Shown here: one piece after another, positions 7,542-12,912 of the stretch
How the letters are laid out: every line of letters begins with the position of its first letter
Numbering within the stretch: the stretch's first letter is position 1
Assembly: GCA_045595725.1 (NCBI GenBank)
Contig: JAZOAY010000049.1
Span: forward strand, 1-12,912
Direction of reading: 5' to 3'
Length of the DNA: 12,912 nt
From: SIG575 sp045595725
GTDB taxonomy: Bacteria > Bacillota > Clostridia > Oscillospirales > Acutalibacteraceae
Translations under genes and position numbers: made by a program
Notes under the pieces: generated by a model
Databases searched by the model: none
Told to the model about the DNA's origin: nothing
The model's input: only the letters and a program-made list of their open reading frames with translations

Positions 7542-8123
7542 TTATTCACCGATTCTTGACACTTTTTTTATTTTATCAAGAAGCAAAAGAATTATGGGAT
7601 ATGCCACCACGCTGAGAATTGCACCTTTGACAATGTTGAGAGATGTAGCACTTACAAGATAAGTCATGAGAAATTCTTTTGTGATTTCCTGACCTACAAA
7701 ATATTTGAAATAAAGAGGTGCAATGAAATAGTTTGCAGCGGCTCCCAATCCCACAAGTGCTATACATCCGATAATTGCAGAAATGAGAATTGCAACTGCT
7801 TTTTTCATTTTCTTTGAAAGTTTGTTATAACAGATTACAAAGGGTACTATGTATGCACTGCCAACGATAAAGTTCATCAGGTCTCCGAATCCCATCGTAG
7901 AACCAAGTCCCTTTGTGAAAACATGGATTACGTTTTTTAGGAATTCAATAAGCACACCGACTGCAGGTCCTAAGTAAATACCGCCGATAAGTGCCGCAAT
8001 ATCGCTCAGGTCATATTTCAGAAAACCAAATGAAATAAGCGGTATTTCAAACATGTACAATGCAAAAGCAATTGCAGTAAGCATTGCAGCGGTCACAAGT
8101 TTCAGTACATTTGTCTTTTTCAT
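7542..8123 (-). CDS. ribU: ECF transporter riboflavin-binding S component RibU
   Basis: A 193-residue hydrophobic membrane protein with about six membrane segments, the usual size of ECF substrate-specificity subunits. It contains RibU-like stretches: FGFLKYDLSDI (32-42), a GFGDLMNFIVGSAY loop (78-91), NYFIAPLYF (131-139) and a lysine/arginine-rich cytoplasmic end. RibU captures riboflavin and works with the shared EcfA/A'/T energising module, which is not in this window. The FMN riboswitch directly upstream strongly supports the vitamin assignment: flavin excess would turn off uptake. The ATG at 8123 is preceded by TAGGAGG (8132-8138). No terminator separates the preceding acyl carrier protein gene from the riboswitch, so ribU may be transcribed from the acpP promoter. 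Confidence 0.93.
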   Translation of the reverse strand: MKKTNVLKLVTAAMLTAIAFALYMFEIPLISFGFLKYDLSDIAALIGGIYLGPAVGVLIEFLKNVIHVFTKGLGSTMGFGDLMNFIVGSAYIVPFVICYNKLSKKMKKAVAILISAIIGCIALVGLGAAANYFIAPLYFKYFVGQEITKEFLMTYLVSATSLNIVKGAILSVVAYPIILLLLDKIKKVSRIGE

Positions 8124-8163
8124 AATTTAAGCCTCCTATTTTTTTGACATAAGGCTTTCGGGG

Positions 8164-8194
8164 AAAAGAAAAACCCTGTGAAAATATCACAGGG
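8164..8194 (-). terminator. Rho-independent terminator of the FMN riboswitch
   Basis: CCCTGTGA and TCACAGGG form a perfect 8-bp stem with a 5-base loop, followed by TTTTTCTTTT on the minus strand. It lies between the FMN aptamer and ribU and is the off-state structure of the switch. Confidence 0.92.
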
Positions 8195-8215
8195 CAAAAG
8201 TCTTTGCTGTCAAAA

Positions 8216-8323
8216 ACTTTCTTTCATCCGGACTGTACCGTCGGCTTCGGAATCTCACCGAATCAGCAATTTCTTGCTCGTGGGCTTTACCACCGGTGGG
8301 GAATTTCACCCCGCCCTGAAAGT
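8216..8323 (-). ncRNA. FMN riboswitch (RFN element) aptamer
   Basis: The minus strand shows the RFN consensus: AGGGCGGGGTGAAATTCCCC, ACCGGTGGT, AAGCCCACGAGC, GATTCGGTGAGATTCCGAAG, CCGACGGTACAGTCCGGATG and the closing GAAAG. The outer P1 pairs ACTTTC with GAAAGT. FMN binding should favour the downstream terminator and reduce ribU expression. Confidence 0.97.
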
Positions 8324-8353
8324 CTGATATATAGTATTACTATACTACTTTAA

Positions 8354-8578
8354 TTATATTTCTTCTATATACTTAACAATATCGCCTACTGTTTTAAATC
8401 TTTCGAGTTCTTCGTCAGGAACTTCAACTTCAAAACAATCTTCAAGGGACATCGCAAGATCAATCAAATCAAGACTGTCTGCATCCAGATCTTCCATCAA
8501 TACAGTATCTTCCGTAATGTCGTCTGCAGAGATGGCAAACTGTTCGCTGATAATGTTTTTGATTTTTTCCAATGCCAT
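8354..8578 (-). CDS. acpP: Acyl carrier protein, housekeeping type
   Basis: A 74-residue acidic protein with the acyl carrier protein fold. S35 in LDADSLDLIDL is the 4'-phosphopantetheine attachment serine. It carries growing acyl chains in type II fatty acid synthesis and feeds phospholipid acyltransferases. The ATG at 8578 was chosen because AAAGGATG ends about 6 bases upstream and MALEKIKNII is a typical start. The longer reading from 8647 would begin inside the -35 box of the gene's promoter. The gene stands alone, without fab genes, and is followed by the FMN riboswitch without a visible terminator. It is the more canonical of the two carrier proteins here. Confidence 0.93.
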   Translation of the reverse strand: MALEKIKNIISEQFAISADDITEDTVLMEDLDADSLDLIDLAMSLEDCFEVEVPDEELERFKTVGDIVKYIEEI

Positions 8579-8618
8579 AATGTTCATCCTTTCTGGAATT
8601 AATTCATGTACTAAAAAT

Positions 8619-8647
8619 AATATAATAACATTCATCGCTTTTGTCAA
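8619..8647 (-). promoter_or_regulatory. Sigma-A promoter of acpP
   Basis: TTGACA (8642-8647), a 17-base spacer and TATATT (8619-8624) on the minus strand. The leader before the ATG at 8578 would be about 35 bases. No other promoter is convincing before ribU. Confidence 0.82.
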
Positions 8648-8748
8648 GATGTTTTAAAAAAGTTTAATGCCAAAAATTTTTAATTTTTTTGATTTTTGTT
8701 AAAATATACAAAAAATATTTATTTTTCAAAAAGTCTTGACAATTTTCG

Positions 8749-8764
8749 GTTACAAATTTGTAAC
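8749..8764. repeat. 16-bp perfect palindrome, operator-like
   Basis: GTTACAAATTTGTAAC is perfectly self-complementary. On the plus strand it overlaps the -10 position of a weak promoter candidate: TTGACA at 8736-8741, a 17-base spacer and TGTAAC at 8759-8764. No clear target gene follows on the plus strand. Confidence 0.5.
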
Positions 8765-8905
8765 TTTTAGTTTTGCAAGTTTTTATTTTATTTCTTGCAT
8801 TTGAAGATTTTTTTAATTTTAAAACACTTTATCTGAGTAAACTGATTTTTTTGTTTTTCAGCAAATTAAATAAGAAAAACTTGATTTTTCACGATTTTTT
8901 ATGAG

Positions 8906-8935
8906 TGTGGAAAACTCTGTGGAAAATGTGGAAAA
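8906..8935. repeat. Cluster of three DnaA-box-like 9-mers
   Basis: TGTGGAAAA occurs at 8906-8914, 8918-8926 and 8927-8935; the last two abut. Its complement TTTTCCACA fits the relaxed DnaA-box consensus TTWTNCACA. All three face the same way, inside AT-rich DNA. No dnaA or dnaN is in the window. Confidence 0.5.
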
Positions 8936-9255
8936 AGCCTATTAAATAAAGGGTTTTTAGTTGTTTAAACAAAGTTTTCAACATTTTTAATTCTAATTTC
9001 GCAATAAAATAAGTTTTTTAAATTAAATTTTTAACAAATGGTTTTTGCAAGTACCCCTATCATTTTCCATTTTTATCCTGCTGTAAATTTCATTTTATTT
9101 CTGTTTTGGAAATATATTTTTGAAGTCAAGGAACAAATTGGTTACATTTTCAAAGCAAAAAAACGATTGTTATTTTTTTATCATTTTCTTTTTCGGAGAT
9201 TTTTATTAAAGTTGCACAAAAATTTCAAGCGACAAAATGCGACACGGACTTGACA

Positions 9256-9276
9256 AGATTTTTTAGTAAAAAATCT
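9256..9276. repeat. Short AT-only inverted repeat
   Basis: AGATTTTTT, a 3-base spacer and AAAAAATCT form a perfect 9-bp stem. It directly follows a CTTGACAA motif. It could be a weak hairpin on either strand or a binding site; nothing else supports a role. Confidence 0.4.
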
Positions 9277-9290
9277 ACTCTCTCAGTTTT

Positions 9291-9343
9291 GACAAACATA
9301 TAAATTGTAATTTGACAAGCAAATTATAATTTATCTGTTTGTC
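9291..9343. repeat. Large inverted repeat, 23-base arms and 7-base loop
   Basis: Arms 9291-9313 and 9321-9343 are complementary except at two positions, one of which would be a G-U pair in plus-strand RNA. Inside are two 12-base near-identical palindromic units, AAATTGTAATTT (9302-9313) and AAATTATAATTT (9321-9332), with centres 19 bases apart. TTTGACAA occurs at the left boundary and again running into the loop. Confidence 0.65.
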
Positions 9344-9356
9344 TTAATAACTCCAC

Positions 9357-9399
9357 AAAAAAACAACGACTCTGCTTCATCTGAAAGCGAGTCGTTGTT
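9357..9399 (-). terminator. Intrinsic terminator of the lipid operon
   Basis: On the minus strand CAACGACTC-GCTT and AAGC-GAGTCGTTG form a 13-bp stem with one bulged base and a 7-base loop, followed by TTTTTTTG. It lies about 25 bases after the stop of the second acyl carrier protein and closes the three-gene unit. Confidence 0.9.
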
Positions 9400-9424
9400 C
9401 ATCATACCTTTTGATATGTACTTT

Positions 9425-9664
9425 TTATTTAACTTCGTCCATAAGGAAATTTACAACATCTCCAACTGTTGCGAATGACATAAGCACTCTGTCAGGAATT
9501 GTTACGCTGTACTTATCCTCAACCTGTGTAATGATTTCAAAAAGCTCAAACGAATTGAGGCCGAAATCTGCAGTGAGAGCAGTTTCCATTGTGATTTCGG
9601 GGAGTTCTTCGTCTGTGTACTCCTCAAAGATTGCTTTAAGTTCTGCTATCAATTTTTCTTCCAT
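9425..9664 (-). CDS. Dedicated acyl carrier protein of the lipid operon
   Basis: A 79-residue acidic four-helix carrier protein. The pantetheine serine is S38 in FGLNSFELFEI, where standard carriers have DSL: Asp is Asn and Leu is Phe. This marks it as a specialised carrier rather than the fatty acid synthase one, and acpP at 8354 fills that role. ATG 9664 was chosen because GGAGG (9673-9677) precedes it by 8 bases. An alternative ATG at 9679, overlapping the ligase stop as TAATG, would swallow that site. It directly follows the AMP-forming ligase, which probably loads an acyl group onto its phosphopantetheine arm, and it is the last gene before the terminator. Confidence 0.9.
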   Translation of the reverse strand: MEEKLIAELKAIFEEYTDEELPEITMETALTADFGLNSFELFEIITQVEDKYSVTIPDRVLMSFATVGDVVNFLMDEVK

Positions 9665-9672
9665 TTTTTTGT

Positions 9673-9677
9673 CCTCC
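9673..9677 (-). promoter_or_regulatory. Ribosome binding site deciding the start of the second carrier protein
   Basis: GGAGG on the minus strand lies 8 bases before ATG 9664 and just after the ligase stop codon. It favours the 79-residue reading over the one from ATG 9679. Confidence 0.6.
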
Positions 9678-9678
9678 A

Positions 9679-11349
9679 TTATTTTTTCTTTTTATAACTT
9701 CTTTTAATTTTCATTGTTGTGGTTTTCGGGAAAGCTTCATCACGTATTTTTGTTTTTGCAATTTTCTTATATGAGGGAAGTTTCAGGTTAAGCGCCTTGA
9801 TGTCCTTCTTGATTCTTGCCTTTGCTTCAGGTTCTGTATTTTCATCAAGGAAAACTTCAGCTGCAAGCTTGTCATTGTCATCATAAACAATAACTTCTTC
9901 AACATATCCTATTTCTTCAAGGATTTTACCTTCAATCTCCTCCGCAGATACGTTTTTGCCGTTTGAAAGAATAATAAGGTTTTTAATTCTTCCTGTAATG
10001 AAAAGGAAGCCGTCTTTATCAAGATAACCCAAGTCACCTGTCTTAAACCAACCGTCATCAAAAGCCTCTTTGGTTGCTTCTTCATCGTTATAATAGCCAA
10101 TCATAACGTTGTCGCCTCTGACGTAGATTTCACCAACACCGTTTTCATCGGGATTATTGATTTTAACTTCATTACAGTCAAGAACCTGACCTACGCTGCC
10201 GATTTTATTTGCAAAGTTTCTGTTAACAGAAACAATAGGTGAACATTCTGTAATACCGTAACCGTTGAGGATGTTGATACCCATTGATGTAAGTTCAAAA
10301 GCCATCTTTTCCCCGAGAGGTGCGCCGCCACAAACAAAAAGTTCAAGATTTCCGCCAAGCGCTTCATGTACTTCTGCAAAAAGTTTTCTTCTTACATCAA
10401 TACCGAATTTGAGAAGAGTATTACTGATTTTAATACCCTTTTTAAGAATTTCATCCTTGCCTTTTTCTTTTGCCGTAGCCCAGACTTTTTTGTAAATAAG
10501 TTCAGCCATAAGAGGTACACAGAAAGCGGCCGTAGCACCGATTTTGACCATATCTGATTGAATATTTCTCAGACTTGTTGTCATATAAATACGTGCTTCA
10601 AATATAAAGGGAGCAAGAACATTTGCCACCATACCGAATGTGTGGTGAAGAGGAAGTGCAAGAACACCGCAACCTTCACCGGAGATGTTTTTACAAGCAG
10701 AAATTACGTTAGATGTAATGTTACGCTGAGTAAGCATAACCCCCTTACTCTTACCTGTTGTACCTGATGTATAAACAATCGCAGCAAGGTCATCGGGCTT
10801 TACGTCAGCATTTTCAAAGCTCTTATCTCCTGAAGCCATAAGACTTCTGCCTTCAGCTATCATCTCCTGCATATCTGCTTTTGAGAAATAGATTTCTATT
10901 CCTGCATCAAGTTCCTGCAGTTTTTCAACAACATCTCTGTAAACCTTTGAGAACACAATAGCTTTACATCCGCTGTTTGTTATATTGTAAAGCAAATCCT
11001 CAACAGGAAGATCTCTGTCAAGAGGAACTGCAGTATTACCGCTTCCGAGAACTGCAAAATAAGCAATGAGCCACTCGTAACTGTTTTCTCCAAGAATTGC
11101 AATTTTTTCTTTTTTGAGACCTTTTGAAAGAAGAAATGTGCCGAAGCCTTCTATCTCACTTCTGAATTCATTGTATGTTTTGAAAATATCATCTTTGCCG
11201 GGAACAGGAATCTGAAAAACATGCTTCTCTCCATGATGTTCTGCTGAATATCTGATAATATCAAAAACAACATCTGCGTTGATTGTTTCATAGAGAGGAT
11301 AATTTTTCTTTATTCGCGCATGATTACAATAGTTTTTTGTTTTTTTCAT
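9679..11349 (-). CDS. AMP-forming acyl-ACP/acyl-CoA ligase (ANL superfamily)
   Basis: A 556-residue adenylate-forming enzyme. Core motifs are present in order: YTSGTTGKSKG (193-203, ATP phosphate loop), PLHHTFG (233-239), NGYGITE (362-368), GWFKTGDLG (433-441), TGRIKN (452-457), the hinge-following SNGKNVSAEEIE (462-473) and the C-terminal catalytic lysine K547 in TTTMKIKR. It would activate a carboxylic acid, most likely a fatty acid, to acyl-AMP and pass it to a thiol. The adjacent carrier protein gene suggests that acyl-ACP is the product, rather than acyl-CoA. An acyltransferase gene lies 38 bases upstream, so product use for lipid assembly is likely. The ribosome site AAAAGGT is weak, suggesting dependence on upstream translation. 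The lysine-rich C-terminus is notable. The chain length of the substrate is unknown. Confidence 0.9.
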   Translation of the reverse strand: MKKTKNYCNHARIKKNYPLYETINADVVFDIIRYSAEHHGEKHVFQIPVPGKDDIFKTYNEFRSEIEGFGTFLLSKGLKKEKIAILGENSYEWLIAYFAVLGSGNTAVPLDRDLPVEDLLYNITNSGCKAIVFSKVYRDVVEKLQELDAGIEIYFSKADMQEMIAEGRSLMASGDKSFENADVKPDDLAAIVYTSGTTGKSKGVMLTQRNITSNVISACKNISGEGCGVLALPLHHTFGMVANVLAPFIFEARIYMTTSLRNIQSDMVKIGATAAFCVPLMAELIYKKVWATAKEKGKDEILKKGIKISNTLLKFGIDVRRKLFAEVHEALGGNLELFVCGGAPLGEKMAFELTSMGINILNGYGITECSPIVSVNRNFANKIGSVGQVLDCNEVKINNPDENGVGEIYVRGDNVMIGYYNDEEATKEAFDDGWFKTGDLGYLDKDGFLFITGRIKNLIILSNGKNVSAEEIEGKILEEIGYVEEVIVYDDNDKLAAEVFLDENTEPEAKARIKKDIKALNLKLPSYKKIAKTKIRDEAFPKTTTMKIKRSYKKKK

Positions 11350-11387
11350 TTTATCTTTACCTTTTCTTTTTCACAATGTTATTCACT

Positions 11388-12695
11388 TCAAGCCTTAGAC
11401 TGTGCTGCTTTTTCCTTACGTTTACGTTCAATTTCGTTAAAAATTTCCTCAGTTGCAAGAGCAACCTTTGTAACTGAGAACTTACAGTTCTCGGGGAAAA
11501 CATACCATGTATCTTCCATTGTATTCAGGTCGATACAGTCACGTCTTTTGCCAAAACGATAATCGTATTCAATATGACATGCATACTGCATTGCAGCAGG
11601 GATTTCCATTTCCATATCTTTCTTGTCATATTCTCTTGTGACCTTTACTTTAAATCCGTTAAGGTCGTGGACAAGCTTACCGTGACCGATGTGAACATAT
11701 CCTTTGGAGTTAGGAAGGTCATTTACGTCACAGTCACATTCAAGACGATATGTTCCGTCAAGAACTTCCTTTTTAACCTGTTCACGTTCCCAATCGTACC
11801 AATCGGTGGGGAATTTAAACTCCGTTGCACCTCTGTCTGCTTTAAGTTCACCGTACTCGGTAAGAGTCCATGATTTTCCGCATTCTTCACAGAACACCTT
11901 TGAACCCTTAGAGTCCATTCTGTATTCTGTTTTACAGTTGGGGCATTGGTAAAGAACTTTATGAAGTCCCTTTGCACGGTTTTTGTAAGGGATTTTTATT
12001 TTATTCTCATACTGCCATCTGAAATCGTCATTGTAAAGATATTCTCTGATTTTTGCATTGATTTCATCAGCTGAGGTTGTTTTAAGTTCTTCAGGCTTAT
12101 AAATACATGTCATCGTAGCCTCGACAGGCTTGATATATCTTCTTCTTGAATTCCAGAAAGGCTGATAGAGATGATGTCCTGACATTTTAAGTGTAACTAC
12201 AGGCACTTTCTGATATTTGCACAACTGACCTACAGAATCGGGGATAACTTCAGTCTTACCTACGTGAGAATATCTCGCCTCAACGTAAACACCGTAAACC
12301 TGTTCATCCTGAATTGCCTGTTTGCAGTTACGGATAACACTAAGGTCTGTTGTATATTTTCTTTTAGGAATACCGCCAAGATGACGAAGTATTGTTTCTC
12401 TTCCGATATAGTCATCTACGGCTGCGGGGAAATAGCCTGTAAAAGGTCTGAGCATATGGCTCATTATATAAAAATCAAAAAAAGCATTGTGATTACAAAG
12501 AAGAATGAAAGGAGGTTTTATACCTTCCATATTAACTTTGTGAAGTTTTGCTTTATGAAGAAAACGCTGAAAATCTGAAAAAGCCCACACAAGAGGCATT
12601 AAAAGCATATTCTGTTTATGAGGAGGTTTTACCATGTCAAATTTCTTTGTTTCAGGTTTTCCGCCTCGTGTATGTTTACCATATTTTAAACTCAC
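11388..12695 (-). CDS. PlsC-type acyltransferase with C-terminal zinc ribbon
   Basis: A 435-residue protein. Residues about 30-200 resemble 1-acylglycerol-3-phosphate acyltransferases: the catalytic HX4D motif is NHNAFFD (H69, D74), and VEARYSH (138-144) sits where the usual EGTRS acceptor-binding motif falls, with a GTR-to-ARY change. Residues 251-272 contain CPNC and CEEC pairs forming a zinc ribbon. The last 150 residues are a further unassigned, probably beta-rich domain ending in a charged helix. The GTG start at 12695 is supported by AAAGGAG seven bases away. It is the first gene of an operon with an acyl ligase and an acyl carrier protein, so it probably transfers an acyl group from the carrier to a glycerol-type or other acceptor at the membrane. 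The acceptor cannot be read from the sequence. Confidence 0.82.
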   Translation of the reverse strand: MSLKYGKHTRGGKPETKKFDMVKPPHKQNMLLMPLVWAFSDFQRFLHKAKLHKVNMEGIKPPFILLCNHNAFFDFYIMSHMLRPFTGYFPAAVDDYIGRETILRHLGGIPKRKYTTDLSVIRNCKQAIQDEQVYGVYVEARYSHVGKTEVIPDSVGQLCKYQKVPVVTLKMSGHHLYQPFWNSRRRYIKPVEATMTCIYKPEELKTTSADEINAKIREYLYNDDFRWQYENKIKIPYKNRAKGLHKVLYQCPNCKTEYRMDSKGSKVFCEECGKSWTLTEYGELKADRGATEFKFPTDWYDWEREQVKKEVLDGTYRLECDCDVNDLPNSKGYVHIGHGKLVHDLNGFKVKVTREYDKKDMEMEIPAAMQYACHIEYDYRFGKRRDCIDLNTMEDTWYVFPENCKFSVTKVALATEEIFNEIERKRKEKAAQSKA

Positions 12696-12763
12696 GCCAC
12701 CACTCCTTTAAACAAATTTATTTTGAAATAAATTCTTTCATTTTTTGTAATAAATCTGTAACT

Positions 12764-12799
12764 GAAAGTAAAAGTATAAACTATCCATTTTCTACTTTC
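12764..12799. repeat. Inverted repeat in the leader of the lipid operon
   Basis: GAAAGTAAAA (12764-12773) pairs with TTTTCTACTTTC (12788-12799) with one bulged base. It lies in the untranslated leader just downstream of the promoter, so it may be an RNA hairpin or an operator. There is no U tract and no known riboswitch match. Confidence 0.4.
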
Positions 12800-12809
12800 A
12801 TTGCCTATA

Positions 12810-12839
12810 ATTATACTAATTTCGGACATACTTTGTCAA
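12810..12839 (-). promoter_or_regulatory. Sigma-A promoter of the lipid operon
   Basis: TTGACA (12834-12839) and TATAAT (12810-12815), both perfect consensus, are separated by 18 bases on the minus strand. The leader before the GTG at 12695 is about 105 bases. The remaining bases to the window end are AT-rich with no gene seen. Confidence 0.85.
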
Positions 12840-12912
12840 GGTTTAAAAGATTTATTTAAAATTTATAATGTTTTGTTCATAAGTTGTTTATATTTTTAAA
12901 AAATTTTAGATA

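Larger units (their letters stand above)
8648..9356. other. AT-rich intergenic region without a credible gene
   Basis: About 700 bases dominated by T and A runs, between the acpP promoter and the terminator of the lipid operon. Its plus-strand 71-codon open frame (9038-9253) is Phe/Lys low-complexity with no ribosome site, so I do not call it. The region holds a 16-bp perfect palindrome (8749-8764), three DnaA-box matches (8906-8935), an AT-only hairpin (9256-9276), a large inverted repeat (9291-9343) and three TTGACAA motifs (9250, 9289, 9312). It could be a protein-binding region, a DnaA-titration site or a cryptic RNA locus. Confidence 0.6.

Noticed and set aside
8606..8614. TTAGTAC-like half site resembling the FapR operator near the acpP promoter
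   Set aside because: Only one half site is seen and the partner half is missing, so it is not enough to claim lipid-regulator binding.
8579..8647. Longer acpP reading of 97 residues
   Set aside because: It would start inside the -35 box and lie partly upstream of the expected transcription start; ATG 8578 has a proper ribosome site and typical start.
9038..9253. Plus-strand 71-codon open frame in the AT-rich intergenic region
   Set aside because: Phe/Lys-rich low-complexity translation, no ribosome site and no recognisable motif; expected by chance in such AT-rich DNA.
8648..9356. Main chromosomal origin
   Set aside because: Three DnaA-box matches alone are too few, dnaA/dnaN are absent, and genes on both sides are codirectional; kept only as a hypothesis in the findings.
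1..12912. Insertion sequences, CRISPR arrays, tRNA or rRNA genes
   Set aside because: No transposase, no regularly spaced repeats and no tRNA- or rRNA-like segments were recognised on either strand.

Overview
The window looks like a chromosomal segment of a low-GC Gram-positive bacterium of the Clostridia, probably a gut Oscillospiraceae/Ruminococcaceae-type organism. The signs are strong GGAGG-type ribosome binding sites, sigma-A promoters with TTGACA boxes, transcription-terminating SAM and FMN riboswitches, an ECF riboflavin transporter, and several large secreted enzymes. This taxonomic call is inferred from style, not from a marker gene. Every gene I can support lies on the minus strand, so the window reads from right to left.

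Right part (12839 down to 9357): a consensus promoter drives a three-gene lipid operon. It encodes a PlsC-type acyltransferase with a zinc ribbon, an AMP-forming acyl ligase and a dedicated acyl carrier protein, and it ends in a strong terminator. The order resembles a split version of the acyltransferase/acyl-ACP synthetase Aas. Next comes about 700 bases of very AT-rich DNA without a credible gene. It holds three abutting or nearly abutting DnaA-box matches, a 16-bp perfect palindrome and a 23-bp-arm inverted repeat.

Middle (8647 down to 6093): a second promoter drives a housekeeping-type acyl carrier protein. An FMN riboswitch with its own terminator follows, then the riboflavin transporter RibU. 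A further promoter, a SAM-I (S-box) riboswitch and metK (S-adenosylmethionine synthetase) come next, closed by a hairpin.

Left part (6069 down to 1): a secreted calcineurin-like phosphoesterase ends in a terminator. A new promoter then drives a secreted neutral-ceramidase-like hydrolase. After another hairpin come a shikimate-kinase-like P-loop kinase and, overlapping it by 8 bases, a large secreted clan GH-A glycoside hydrolase with carbohydrate-binding domains that runs off the window. Three of the four left-hand proteins carry signal peptides, so this half appears devoted to extracellular breakdown of lipids, phosphate esters and glycans.

The most unusual items are the split Aas-like lipid cassette, the kinase that has lost a shikimate-binding arginine and is coupled to a glycosidase, and the structured AT-rich intergenic region.
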